From assembly GCA_951812925.1 (NCBI GenBank), contig OX638371.1:32152101-32216100 (forward strand): a DNA stretch of 64,000 nucleotides, read 5' to 3'. The notes under the pieces were generated by a model. It had not been told where the DNA came from. It worked only from the letters and a program-made list of their open reading frames with translations, and searched no databases. This DNA comes from Calliopum simillimum (taxonomy: Eukaryota; Arthropoda; Insecta; Diptera; Lauxaniidae). Numbering within the stretch: the first letter of the stretch is position 1; the number at the start of each line of letters is the position of its first letter. Both the position numbers and the translations under genes were made by a program. Shown here one piece after another: positions 11,504 to 23,196 of the stretch.

Positions 11504-12721
11504 AGGGAATGTCGTATAGGTTGGGACGGGTTCCGTTTTTGATTGCTGGTTTTGAAACGGATGGAAATAATGTTAACTTAGACATACCAATAAAAAGGTA
11601 TGGTCATTGGCTACAACTTTTCGGTAAAAAGTTATTTGATGCCGTGATCAAGTCAAAAATTATAGCCACTTTAATGTAGACAACTTTTTTGGCCGAAAAA
11701 AAAATGGCCGTATAAGTTGGGACACTTTCAAAAATCTGCAAAGTTAGTCAACAAACTAAGTAAAACTGCATGATATTATTTTTATTAGAATATTTATTCA
11801 AACATCATGTTTCAAGGAAACAATTTGGGTAAAAATATATTTTTCCGCCTAATCTAATTCGCAGTTTTTACAAGTGAAGAAACTGTTCCGCATATTTCCT
11901 ATTTAAGCTACTTCTTGTGCGCGACAAGTCTCTATTGTATACCATCAATGGAGTGGCGTACGCAACAACTCTTTTGACAAGCTTCAACAATGCAACGACT
12001 ACAATGGTTGAAATGCCTTCAATTTTATCATTCACTTTTTGGATATACCTCGCCAAACTGCTTTTTGGGATTTTATAAGGTTTTGCAGGGGATCGAATGC
12101 CTTTATTAGCCAAATTTATTTCCTTGATCACTGCGACCAATGCATTGAAATCGGTAATTTAACGATCGGTTTATTGTGCGTTCTGTGACATTGCGGAATT
12201 CAAAAGCACATAAACGCATTACAATCTACAAAAATTCAATAATAAATGCTTTTTAGTTATTATAAATGCAATTGCATTCATCAAATATTGTGAAAATACT
12301 TATCATTTAAATGGTGTCGCAATGTCTTGGAATAAAAAAAAGTGCTGTTCCAACTTATACGACATGAGTGTCCCAACCTTTACAAAGTTGCCATTTCGTG
12401 AAAGCCCAAAAATAATATTTGCCACAACAATACATCTAAATTACTCTTTCACGCAATGAAAACACACTGAATACGAGACACTTTGAACACACTTACATGA
12501 AACATGCAGAAACTATCGAAAAGATCTTTTTGACATGACAATTTACTCTTTGTTTGGTACGGACATAATCAACAACAGTTCTTCGATCTATTGCACATGA
12601 AACGTTAGGTTATTAACAGACTTAACTTCGACAGTCATAACATAGGTGTCGCCAGTATCGAAAATTCAGGAAAAACGGCTGTCCCGACTTATACGGCGTC
12701 CCAACCTATACGACATTCCCT
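11504..12721 (-). mobile_element. pogo-like DNA transposon, internally deleted
   Basis: A 1,218-bp element with inverted ends AGGGAATGTCGTATAGGTTG, flanked by TA on both sides (11,502-03 and 12,722-23). The minus strand around 12,140-11,868 encodes ALVAVIKEINLANKG...PYKIPKSSLARYIQKV, a psq/CENP-B-type helix-turn-helix as found at the N-terminus of pogo/Tigger transposases. Upstream in the same frame MSQNAQ is followed by stops, and no DDE catalytic domain is present, so the copy is dead and non-autonomous. Confidence 0.7.
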
Positions 12722-12744
12722 TATACTTTAATCAATATATTTTT

Positions 12745-13325
12745 TTTGTCAAAAAAGCATTATAGTTTTCAACATAGTCTCCTTTGAGCTCGACATATTA
12801 ATTCCAACATTTTTCCGATTACTGTATTCCTTCCATATAAAAGGTTTTCGCAAAGGCGAATGCAATGTCCTCTTCTTTGGTCTTGGATTAATGCCATGGT
12901 TACTACACAGTGCATTGTCTTGATAGAACAATACTTTTTTCTTTGCCAAATGCGGTCATTTCTGCATTAAATCAATATCTAATCTGTGCAAAAGCTCTGA
13001 ATAATTTTCACCATCGATCGTTTTACTCCATTCAAGGTAATCGATGTGGACATGATCTTGTTGACCGACAGATACACCTTGGCCTTTGGAAAATATAGAA
13101 ATATTTGTAGTTGGTTGTAGGCGAGCCAACTCGACTCATTTTTGTTCTAAGCTGACATCCTTGATGTAAAATGTGATGTATCGGCTCATTGAGAAGCCTA
13201 CAGCCTCAGCTGGCTTACGCACTTTCATTCTCCGATCGTCCGATATCATTAAATGGGTTTTATCGACTATTTCTGGCTTGATGACTTCTTTTGGGCGAAC
13301 TAAACGTTCGACGTCAGTTATACTG
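12745..13325 (-). pseudogene. mariner transposase relic
   Basis: Reading the minus strand with frame changes gives, in order, VIKPEIVDKTHLMISDDRRM with KVRKPAEAVGFS (second helix-turn-helix region), then HIDYLEWSKTIDGENYSELL, then HLAKKKVLFYQDNALC, whose D-N-A is the second catalytic Asp of mariner transposases. The segment between the DNA-binding and catalytic parts is shortened and several stops intervene. No terminal repeats were located. Confidence 0.65.
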
Positions 13326-13991
13326 TTTTAACCCCAATGGAGCTCAGGAAACCGCTTCTTACCCGTTGAAATTAATGGTGGAGAGGCCCAAGACATTACG
13401 TATATCAATCTTTTCTTGGTTTCGGTGACGATTTTTTTAAGCAAAGAAAAAACTTTGTCAGCATGCGGAATTCTCTTTTTTCCATTTTTAAAATTCTTGG
13501 GGTTGTCTGCTTTCAATGACACTGTTAAAGGCAAACTAAATGACCCAGGGTGCTCAAAATTTTACAGTGGTCTGCAGCATTGGATTTAAAGTAACGGTGC
13601 AGAAAACTCAAAAAATCACGAACTCATTAAGCTCCTCTCGTACTTTCCACTATCGTATCAGCTTGTATGGCCATAAATAACTTGATCTTGTCAAACAAAC
13701 TCAAAAATAGCAAAACAACGTGTTTTCTCTTTAAATTTTGGGTAAGAATATCTGAAAATCCTAGCATGATAGAGAAAAACGGTTGCCGGATCTGGAGTTC
13801 GCAATCCCAAGTTACACAAAAACAGTTAAAGATCAAATTCAAAATTTTATCCTTGCACTGTGTCATGGCAAAATTCAAAAAATTCAAGGCTCGAACGGCG
13901 CCGGAAGATATTATTAAATTTAAATTTTGCGTAGTAATTTAAAACTCGAAGAAAAATTTTTGTTTGGGATTCGAAACAATTTTTTTTTCAG
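13326..13991. other. Unassigned stretch
   Basis: The minus strand 13,534-13,328 is open for 68 codons (ADNPKNFKNGKKRIPHADKV, YVMSWASPP, RFPELHWG). It has a protein-like composition that I do not recognise; it could be a fragment of a host or transposon gene. The rest shows nothing. Confidence 0.3.
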
Positions 13992-14627
13992 TCCACCCAA
14001 TTAAACAGGTGGCTTAATGCGTAAGTTTTAACTTTATCTAAAATTTTTCTTCTTTTAGAAACTAAAAATAAAAACTAAAAAGAAAGTCTTGCGTCACAAC
14101 TACACGAGCAGAGTCTGCATTTTAATTCAGCACTTGTGTTACCAAGCGCATGTGACAGATTCTTAGAGAGATCGAACCAACTTTTAGGTCAACCGTCACC
14201 GATCGCGTAAAAACTTTTTTGACATGTTACGTTACTCGATTTGACCAGACACATATTTTAGTTTGTCCGATACCAGTTTTCTTGACCTGTGGGTCATATG
14301 ACAAGAATTGTGAGATTTTCGTGATTCCGAGCTTGAGAAAGACGTGTTTAGCAAAATGTTCCTGTGAGCCAATTACAACATTTTTTTTTTTATAAATATG
14401 GGTACTTCCTGAGTAACGTAACTCACCGTTCTTAAGACAATACATTAAGAAAAAAAAAATTATAAAGGTCAATTTTTAAAAACGTTTTTATATATTTGCG
14501 TACTTAATACAATAAGTAGCACTATATTCAGTACAAAAATTTCAACAATCGACCCAAATGATTGAAATATAAAAAAATACAAACGTAAACAAAAAAAATG
14601 AGCCACCTATCCCCACTTTAGGTGGAC
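13992..14627. mobile_element. Possible MITE with GTCCACC...AGGTGGCT ends
   Basis: GTCCACCCAATTAAACAGGT followed by GGCT at the left is mirrored by AGCCACCTATCCCCACTTTA followed by GGTGGAC at 14,600-14,627. The interior is AT-rich and non-coding. No target duplication is evident, so the call is tentative. Confidence 0.4.
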
Positions 14628-14962
14628 GGACCTTTAAAAGGCCAAGTTTGATTTCAGAGGTTCATATTGTCTTAATAAACATAAGTCTTAATAGAAAGGC
14701 ACTGCGTCAAAACGGATAAATTTTGTGGATTCCTACTGAAAAATATTGCCGAAAATCCATTAATATTTTCTAATTCACATTTGTTATAGTAAAAAAAGAA
14801 ATCCATTAATAAATGGTTAATATCAACAATTGGTTAAAACAATTCCTCAAAAATGCCTCAAAAATTTCTCAAGCGAATTCTGGATTCCTACGATTTTGAG
14901 GAATTCCCCACATTTTGGCAACGCTGGTAAAAAACTAAATGTTATCTGATCATATTGTTATA

Positions 14963-15746
14963 CAGGGTGGTTGATTCGAAGTGTTACCAATTCAAAAGAC
15001 TATATTTTTAGTTTCCATGCACAGATTTTATTGATCAAACGCTATAATTGTTGGGAAATGTTCAAATTTTAAGAATCTACTTGAGATTTTCGATATGGCC
15101 ACCTTTGGCCTTAACTATGGCCCGTAGACGGTCGAAGAACGAGTCGCATGCTGCACGAATTTGATTTTGTGGAAGTTTGCGCCATTCTCGTTGAAGGGCC
15201 ACTTTTAGCGCATCAACGCTCTGGTATTTTTTAGTCAAGACCTTCCTGTCCAACATACCCCAGATTGAGAAATCCAGCGGATTCGCATCAGGCGAATTTG
15301 AGAGCCATTGTTGAGCAGAAATGAAGCTAGGAACGATTTTTTCTAACCATTCTTGATTCACACGAGCTTTGTGTGACGGTGCCGAGTCTTGTTGGAATGT
15401 CCATGGCTTGCGATCGAAATGTTTGCGTGCTCACGGTAGTAAAGCACCCTCCAACACTGATTCACGATACACCTGGGCGTTTACTTTGACGCCAGCGACC
15501 AAAAAAACGAGTGGTGAGCGCCCATCAGCAGTCACGATTTTCCAGCCAAATAAATAGCAATCACACTATTACGTTTGAATTCCATTTCGAAAATTTTTTA
15601 TTTTCAATAAATTGACGCGCAAATGCTTTTAGTTACTTGTTGACAATAGAATGAACTAACATCATGCCAATTTTTAGACAGCTGTCATGTTCCATCTGTC
15701 AGATAAGTCTATCTGAAGTTGGTAACAGTTCGAATCAGCTACCCTG
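14963..15746 (-). mobile_element. Tc1/mariner element, internally deleted, 28-bp TIRs
   Basis: Ends CAGGGTGGTTGATTCGAAGT and the near complement at 15,719-15,746 are flanked by TA (14,961-62; 15,747-48), giving 784 bp. The minus strand starts with MEFKRNSVIAIYLAGK at 15,585, hits a stop, and continues directly into catalytic-domain sequence: VTADGRSPLVFLVAG, WTFQQDSAPSHKA (second Asp) and SPDANPLDFSIWGMLD (third Asp), ending KAKGGHIENLK at 15,077. Nearly the entire helix-turn-helix region is deleted between the first 16 codons and the catalytic core, and a frameshift lies near 15,430. Confidence 0.8.
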
Positions 15747-17000
15747 TAGTGATATTATGCTGCCTTAGGTTTAAACAAATAATAGTTGGCTATAAAAAGT
15801 ATATAATATAGTCATACCTTTAGCAACCACATGTGAGGCAAAGTTTCACTAAAGCAAAACAATGTCGAAAATGTCTATTTCAAAAACATTTTTCTAATTT
15901 CCCTTGATTATAACGCCATATAAAACCACCCTTGAACATGTCAATACAAAAATTATTGAAAAGATGCAACTTAGGGGTTGAAACTATTTCGAGCCACAGA
16001 ACAAAGTTTTTAACATAAATTGACCTAGAAGACCGAATATCGACAAATATTACGAAAAAATATAATATTTTACAGGTTTGCAATTGATGTACGAGTACGT
16101 AAGTATGTATTTTCACTAATACAAAAAACCTTTGATTCATCCTATTGTATGTGTTAAAAAAAACAAAAATTAAAAAGAGAACAAATTTTCTGATTACGAC
16201 CTTGGTCTCATCACTTACAGTTTACATGTTAAAGTCCATCATCGTGTGAAATCGCAGATAGAATCAATTTGTACGGGTACGCGCAGCAAATTTTTCTTTT
16301 TTCAAATATTTGAAAACAATGTCTGATAAACAACTTAAAAATGATCAGAGATAAAAACTTGTGCGAGAGCAACATCAGTGTAACTTCAGTATTATTCAAT
16401 TTGTTCAGAGTAATATGGAGTTACAAATTGACTTTTTACTCGCTTTCCGGTATAGAATCAATTTTCCAATAATTAAATTGAGAACGTAAAATTCAACGGT
16501 TTTCTTATCTCATGTAGCGAACGCGTAGTACAACAATCACGATCAAATTCATTTATTTCAAAAATGAAAATCCATTTCGAAATATCAGAGAGCATGGTGT
16601 TGATGCTCTCTCAAATCACTGCTAACAGTGTCGTCACAAGGAGATTCGAGAGGTTGTATTTTCATTTTTATACGCTGAATTGCCTATAAAAACATCTCCA
16701 CATATAAATTTGAAGAGAAAAGCAAGGGGGGGGCCATATGAATGAATGTTTTAAATGAATAAATTTTGAAGTTAAAGTCATATTTATTTTATTAATATGT
16801 ATTTATTTTTTAATGGTGCGCAATGATACTAAAATTTTCTGTATATAAAACTCACTCTTTACATTTATCACCAAACAAAACTAATTAGATTGCATGAGTT
16901 AAATAGCGTTTTAGTAGAAATTTTACAGTTTTTATGGAACTTAGGCGATCACTTTATAAAATCTGTAAAACGTGTGGAAAAACTTTCAAATTACTTTTTT
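15747..17000. other. Spacer, nothing recognised
   Basis: AT-rich intronic sequence. Short runs such as G8 near 16,728 are the only irregularity seen. Confidence 0.4.
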
Positions 17001-17820
17001 ATACCCTACACCCAGGGTATATTCACTTTGTCCTTCCGTTTGTAACGCAGAGAAGGAGGCGTGGCAGGTATAGAAAAGTATATATATTATTGATCAGCGT
17101 CACCTCCTGAGTCGATATAGCCATGTCCGTCTGTCTGGCTGGCTGGCTGGGTGGCTGGCTGGCTGGCTGGCTGGGTGGCTGGCTGTGTGTTGAAATACAC
17201 TTTTTGGGAAAACTGAGCAAGATAATTCAATGAAATTTGGTACACTGCCTCCGTCGTCAAAGTTAGCTCGGGGGATTGAAAATGAGCAAAATCGGTCAAC
17301 GGACACGCCTACCGCCCATACAAAAATTATATTCAAAATGCAATTTTAGGAGTATTTTTCACGACAATGCAACCACAATACATATAAGTACTACGAATTG
17401 TAAGCGCAAGCTCTGATAAAAATTTGAGCGAATTTGGACAAGAGGGCGTGGCACCTCCCATATAAGCAAAAGCTTCAAAACGCTATACTGAAAGCGTTTT
17501 TTGAGATATTCGAACCAAATTTGACTCAGACACTAAGAATTATAAATGAAAGCTCTCAGCAAAAATTGGGTGAAATCAGACAAGGGGGCGTGGCACCTCC
17601 CATATAAGCAAAAGATTCAAAATGCTATACTGAAAGAGTTTTTTGAGATAATCCAACTAAATTTCACTCTGACACTAAAAACTATAAATGCAAGCTCTGA
17701 ACAAAAACTGGGTGTACTCGGACAAGAGGGCGTGGCACCTCCCATATAAGCAAACTTTTCAAAATACTGCAGTGTAGGGTATTTATTTTTTGGCCAGGCC
17801 AAAATTTACACCCTTACTAG
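17001..17820 (+). mobile_element. mini-me type element (copy 1)
   Basis: Starts with a small hairpin (ATACCCTACACCCAGGGTAT) and contains a (TA)n tract, the core TTGATCAGCGTCACCTCCTG...GAGTCGATATAGCCATGTCC, then GTCTGTC and a long (GGCT)n/(GGGT) run. The order (TA)n, conserved core, (GTCY)n-like microsatellite is the layout described for dipteran mini-me elements. The right half has three ~141-bp diverged tandem units, each containing GGGCGTGGCACCTCCCATAT, near 17,444, 17,585 and 17,727. It ends with TAGGGTATTT...GGCCAGGCC. A second copy is at 41,889-42,680. Confidence 0.75.
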
Positions 17821-17831
17821 TTTTATTTTAA

Positions 17832-18350
17832 TAAAGGGTGTTTTTTTAGAGGTTTGTTTTTCGAATAGAGATAAAACTGGCATTTTGTGGTCAAATCTGG
17901 CAACTCTAATGTCATTTATGTTTAGTTTGGCTTGCCATTTCATCATGAACAGGTTGACAAAAGAACAACGCTTGCAAATCGTGCAAATTTATTTCGAAAA
18001 TAATGGTTCGGTTCGCAAAGTTTACCGCAAGCTCCGTCCATTTTATGGTCGACATAATCGTCCATCAGAGCAATTAATTCGGTTAACCATGGATCGTTTT
18101 CGCACTACGTTTACTCTATGTGATAATACGCATCCGCAGAAACGTCGAACAGTGCGCACGGAAGAAACAATTGCCGCTGTAGAGCAAAATGTTGAAGAGG
18201 ACCCGAATGAATCGATTCGCCACCGTGCACAGCAATTGGAGCTTTGTCCATCAACTTTATGGAAGATTTTGCGCAAAGATCTTGGCTTGCGACCTTACAA
18301 GATCCAGCTTGTGCAAGAACAAAACACGTACTAAGAATTATCATATACGT
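17832..18350 (+). mobile_element. mariner-like element, left part with intact N-terminal transposase
   Basis: AAGGGTGTTTTTTTAGAGGT near 17,835 looks like a mariner-type terminus. An ATG at 17,945 opens 129 codons: LTKEQRLQIVQIYFENNGSV, YGRHNRPSEQ, RTEETIAAVEQNVEEDPN, SIRHRAQQLELCPSTLWKIL, RKDLGLRPYKIQLVQE. This is the double helix-turn-helix of an insect Tc1/mariner-type transposase. The frame ends at 18,334 exactly where homology should pass into the catalytic domain, and an unrelated MITE begins 18 bp later. The catalytic part is absent from the window. Confidence 0.7.
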
Positions 18351-18351
18351 A

Positions 18352-18829
18352 CACTCAGAAAAAAAAAACTATTGATATACGTGTTATGATTTTCGTATTA
18401 AATTAAACCGTTTTAACTATTAAAATTAGTCAATGGGACCCGTATTTTTAAAACAATATTTTCTAAAGTATTATATTTATAGTATGTTTCTACTATCGAT
18501 TTAATGGTATGAGAGCATTGATTTTTAATAGATCTTATTATTAAATCATGCTCGATGTTTTTTTAATGGTAAAGATACCATTAACAGGTTAATTACATTG
18601 TACCATTGAAACAATAATACGTCTCGTAATTAAATCAATCGTATTTCTAGTTATATTAATTCTGTGTATAGTATGAATAGTAATAGCATTGATACTATTA
18701 AATTAATAGTATGCAAAGTATTAAGTTTATAACAAAGCTATTGTTTTAATATGAAATTTATTTGATAAATGTACTATTGAGCCAAAGAGCGTACTATTAA
18801 CATTATTATGGGACACTTTTTTCTGAGTG
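18352..18829. mobile_element. 478-bp TA-flanked MITE with CACTCAGAAAA ends
   Basis: CACTCAGAAAAA and TTTTTTCTGAGTG form the ends, each next to TA (18,350-51 and 18,830-31). The interior is very AT-rich and made of repeated TATTAAT/GTACTATTA-like words, with no coding capacity. It lies directly after the truncated mariner transposase. Confidence 0.7.
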
Positions 18830-19299
18830 TATGATAAAATTATTACGCAGAGAGGTCATGACAGTATAAGTTTGTAATATTACAAGTGAATCGATTAACT
18901 AATGAGCAGAGAGGACATAAATGAATATTTGCATATATTAAATGGGCATTTCCATGAGCTCTCACGTGACCGTCGAACATATTTGAAGTTAAAGTAAAAC
19001 GAATTTTTATTACGACAAAAGGCTTAAACTTAACTTAGCTCTTAATTAGCACTATAATTGGTGTTGAGTTTGATTTTGCGCAATTTTTCGTTTTCGAGAA
19101 AATTGCAAAAAACCAAGGCGGTTCACGGGACTAAAACAGAAATGGTTTTCGTGGCCTACAATTCAAACGACGATTTCAGGGAAACCTGAGGCAAGATTTC
19201 CATGAGTTCAATTTTGGAATATTGTGCATTAATTCTCTTAAAAATTGTTTTGATTTTACCCAAAACTTTTTTTTAATATAATTTTAATCAGGGTAGCAA

Positions 19300-20460
19300 A
19301 GGATGTTTTTGTACCAAATCTCATAAATGGTGCATTTTTTTAGGGGAGTGGCATCGCCTATTTTCCCAGTGCATTTTATCTGTCCCGGCACTCTGTACAC
19401 ATTTCCCAAATCTCATTCATGTGCGTTAAATATTTTCCGAGATATGAGCCGCCCAGAAGCCATTTTTGATATTTTCTGATTTTTGCTTATTTTAGTAGAA
19501 TAAATAATATTCCTCTTGGTTATCCAAGGAATTCCTCATTTCTCCATTTTTTCTACGTCAAAAGCAATTTTTTTGAAAGCTTCTAAATATGTTTTAATAT
19601 ATGAGGGTATAGAAAGAAGCAAAGGCGACAATCTCCATTTTTTTCATGAATGCATCTGAGAATTCCATCTAGTTGCATTTGATGTATGCTTGTGATCAGT
19701 AAAATTTTGCAATACCAAATAAATATGTCTCTATCCAATATATATCTAAGGTTGAAAACTGCAAATCAAAGCAAAAGCAGCTATCTCCAATAGAGATTGT
19801 TGCTTTTGCTTTGATTACTAAACTTCTTAAGCAAAACTTCTTAGAGCTCCACCAAAAAATAATATTATTTTTTCACCATTTTTATTGGTTTCAGCAACTA
19901 ATGAAGATATGTACCTAATTTCAGCGATATCGAAAGAGGGTGTGGCAGTTCGTTTATTACAAACCTAGCAATTTCCACTTGATTGAAACAAACACGACAA
20001 TCTCCAAATTTCTTATCGAATTTGTCCATAAACCCCTTTGAGGATTTAATTCAAACTTGGTTTACATCCTCATCTAACTCTGTTCTACAGAATTGCAAAA
20101 CATACAGTATACTAAATTCGTGTATCTTCAGAGATACACGTTTTTGTTAGTTTTCACAAAATTGAAAAAAGTGGAGATTGTCGCCTTTGCTTCTATACCC
20201 CTCATATGAAATTCAGAAGAATTTTAAAAACAAGTTTATTTAAAAACACAAATTTTCTCAATTTATGTTTTTTGGACTTAACATGATTGGCTTCTGAGCG
20301 ACTCATATGATGAAGTGATTTTTGTGGGGGACCGATGCCCCCATTTTCCCAGTACATACTATTTGTCTTGGTGCTTTACCAAATGTCATCTATGTTCGTT
20401 AAATAGTTTCAGAGATATGATGATTTAATTTGTTGGCTCACATAAATTTTTGCACATTTT
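19300..20460. repeat. Composite repeat with internal inverted blocks
   Basis: The block GCAAAGGCGACAATCTCCA (19,620-19,638) recurs inverted at about 20,172-20,190 together with neighbouring ATATGAGGGTATAGAA. A separate hairpin, AAAGCAAAAGCAGCTATCTC / GAGATTGTTGCTTTTGCTTT, sits at 19,769-19,813. The outer parts near 19,350-19,450 and 20,330-20,420 are direct repeats (CATTTTCCCAGT, CGTTAAATA..TTTC.GAGATATGA). This fits a non-autonomous element family; the boundaries are not resolved. Confidence 0.5.
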
Positions 20461-20774
20461 ATACCCTGTAGTGCTATAGAGCATATTTTGGGTTAATATG
20501 CGTGTGTTTCGATATTTGGTTTTATTCATTAGAAATTCATTGCAAAATGTTTAGTGAAAGCAATTCTGCTTTAGCAAATTAGAAACTGAAAATACCATTT
20601 TTAAATCGATAAAGCATACAAAATATGCAGTGTGGTACGTTTAACTCAATAATCAAAAAAAACTTGTACTTAAGCCAACGATATAAAACATAGTATATAG
20701 TTTTTGGTTTCTTGGAGCATATTCTATACGCTTGAGTTTTTAGTTTTTGTGCATATTTTCGGACACTGTGCTAA

Positions 20775-20890
20775 TGAGATAAAGAAACGCTTTCGAGATA
20801 TCGCCAGGACATTTGACAAAGTGTGGCGCAAGGGTATTCTGTTTAAGTTAAAGTTCTCACTTCATCTTAGTTTCCATAATATGCTTATAA
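20775..20890 (+). pseudogene. Jockey-type reverse transcriptase fragment
   Basis: DIARTFDKVWRKGILFKLKF matches RT motif A of jockey-clade LINEs (L-D-x-x-x-A-F-D-K-V-W-H-x-G-L-L-x-K-L). It is a short island; no other RT motif is clearly readable on either side. Confidence 0.6.
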
Positions 20891-21269
20891 GGGTGACCGA
20901 TAAATCTAGAAGCAAGCTGTCAATTTTCATCCAATATTGGTCTGCAAGCGGTCGAATTTTTTGCAATAAAATATGTTGTTGATAAAAAGAATAAAACTTG
21001 AAATTTTTGATTTGTTCGGTCCAGACAATGTTAACGGGGTTGAAGCAAGATTCTTAAAATCGTAAAAATTTTCGTAAAATTCGAACTTAAGTGCACTACA
21101 GATTGACTATTTTTTACTCGATCGCAATTAAAGGTACACTGTTAGAAACGTTATTTATTTACCTTCACGGTGAGGATTTTAAGCTGAAATCTATTCCAAA
21201 CCAATTAATTTTGGATGCGATTCTCAGCTTAGCCATAATTTTCTTGATATCAAGTCCTAATGTGATTGC

Positions 21270-21520
21270 TTATCAAAAAAATAAATATGCCCATTTGAGC
21301 TTAATAAAGCTTATTTTTTCTTATTTATCAAATATGAATATGGCCATTCTTGCCCAATGCAAGAAATGTCATTTCATTTCCAAAAATTAATGTACCAAAA
21401 TGTCTAAAGACACCTCAGTACAGTTACATCCCATTATGGGATGTCAGTAGTATTAACTCTATTATAAATATCCAATTCGGCTGTCGAGCAAGAATTATTT
21501 AAGCACTAGGTGACATAAGC
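21270..21520 (+). repeat. LTR-like dispersed repeat (copy 1)
   Basis: This segment recurs inverted at about 57,490-57,705. Shared landmarks in order: TTTGAGCTTAATAA, TTCTTATTTATCAA, ATTTCATTTCCAAAAATTAA, CACCTCAGTAC, a TATA-box-like TATAAATA, then CCAATTCGGCTGTCGAGCA and AGGTGACATAA. A TATA box with a conserved region about 15-30 bp downstream suggests a retrotransposon LTR promoter, possibly solo LTRs. No flanking duplication was found. Confidence 0.5.
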
Positions 21521-21741
21521 GTATTGAGAATAGGCACGAAAAGTTGCCAATTGCAGGTTAGATTGTTTTGTCTAAATGTCACAGATATGTTCATAAGAGC
21601 GGACCAAAAAACATTAATTTTAAAATTAGAAAACACGGCGAGTTCTCAATTCCGGTGCCCTCCACTTTAAAAAATAAAAAGAAATCGGAATTTTATTGCA
21701 ATAAATAAAGTTGGCTACTTGTTTTAATCCGGTTTACTAAA

Positions 21742-22168
21742 ACGTAATGAGCAAACCAAGACCAAGATAAAGACCATTGCAATCTTGGTCTTGTTCTTGA
21801 ACATTGAGTCTTGGTCTTGTTTTTGATATTGAGTGTTGGTGTTGGTCTTGATCTTGCTCATTAAGTCTCGGTCTTGGTCTTTGAAAAATTTTCCGATATA
21901 TCGAGTATTCAAAATTATAAAACCATATTTTTCCAAAGCAGTTGGGTTTTTAAGATGCCAAAATTCAATTCAGATAATTTTATCTTCGAAACGGGCGTGA
22001 AACTTTTAACTATAAATTACCAAGACTGAAAAACAGCCATGTTTTAGGCGATTATCCTGAGCAAGACCAAGACTATAGCAGTCTTGGTCTTGGTCTTGCA
22101 AAAATATCAGCGTCTTGGTCTTGGTCTCGCAAAATTACCAAGACCAAGACTAATTTTGCTCATCACTA
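21742..22168 (-). mobile_element. hAT-type MITE with CTTGGT-rich arms (copy 2, inverted)
   Basis: Same family as 1,658-2,086, read in the opposite direction: the right end TTTTGCTCATCACTA and arms of CTTGGTCTTG units are clear, and the internal segment containing TTTTAAGATGCCAAAATTCA is shared. The left terminus is eroded (GTAATGAGCAAA). The flanking 8-mers do not match, so the target duplication has decayed or an end is lost. Confidence 0.75.
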
Positions 22169-23196
22169 ATCGAAACACACAGCACCTTAAGATTGATTCC
22201 ATTCCGATTTCGTTCGAAATCGAATATGCATGAGATGTTCAGCTCGGAAAAGTTATCGTTCGGGTTGTTTAATTACCATGAGAAATTGTTTAGAAACTAA
22301 ACAGCATCTTCCGACGGCAACCGTTTCTGTCTATTTCGTCAGAATTTTGAAATAGTTCAAAAAATTAAAACGCAGGTCGCGAAATTCAGAATTTATGCTC
22401 TTAGTTAAACAGTTTCCAAATCATATTATCCTTTTAACAGATCAAATTAAACTGTGAAAAAATACAATTAAAATGATAGGTATATGTATGTATGTATTTC
22501 TGCACCTACAGCAGTATCGCTATGGTATATGGATAAATATTGCATAAAGTGGCGGGGTTGGACTAGAGGGCGCAGCACCCCACTTACAAAAATACATTTA
22601 TACTACAGGATTTCAACAACAAGTTAAAACTTTCCATACCAAATTGATCTTTTTTCACTTCAATTTCAACTTCAACTTCAATTTAAAATTTTTTTCAAAT
22701 CAAATTAACCTCTCCTATTTTAACTCATCTGGTCCTTACATCTGAGGTGTATGTAGTTTAGCATATCGATTTAACACGAGAATGCGTTAAAAGAAGGAAG
22801 GTTAAATTGATTTGGAAAAAGGTTAGCTTAATTCGAAAAAAGTTTGAGTTGATTTTGATTTGGAAAAAAATAAAATTGAATTGAAAAAAGTTGAGATTTT
22901 AAAATGTAACTGAAAAATAAAAGTGGTGCAAGGTAATAAACGTTGCCGTTTGACTGAAGCAATTTTCATAATTATAGGCATAAGACATTCTAATGTATGG
23001 CTTCTGCCACCACTGAATGATATTTTCTAGTTCTTTTATCGTTCGTAAGGGTATACGGAAGCGGAATAAACAAACTATGTGGCAAGTTCACCGAAAATAT
23101 CTCATAAATGTCCGAGACATACAGAAGTATTTTAAATTCATCATTCTAACACAAAAAGAGGGCTTTAAAGGCTCATTGGGCCTTATCATGAATAAT
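22169..23196. other. Intronic spacer, nothing firm
   Basis: AT-rich. A weak palindrome (AATCAAATTAACCT near 22,695 against AGGTTAAATTGATTT near 22,800) and a short GTAT microsatellite near 22,485 are present. No coding signal. Confidence 0.35.

Noticed and set aside
13328..13534. 68-codon minus-strand frame with protein-like composition (PHADKVFSLLKKIV, MSWASPP).
   Set aside because: Not recognised and isolated; noted as unassigned but not called a gene.
17023..17336. Ser/Gln/Pro-rich frames (ASQPASQP type) in the mini-me element, and the similar ones at 41,894-42,221.
   Set aside because: They are translations of the GGCT/GGGT microsatellite, on the minus strand, with no supporting structure.
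22690..22820. AAATTAACCT/AGGTTAAATT palindrome as a MITE.
   Set aside because: Arms are short and AT-rich with no target duplication; chance pairing is likely.
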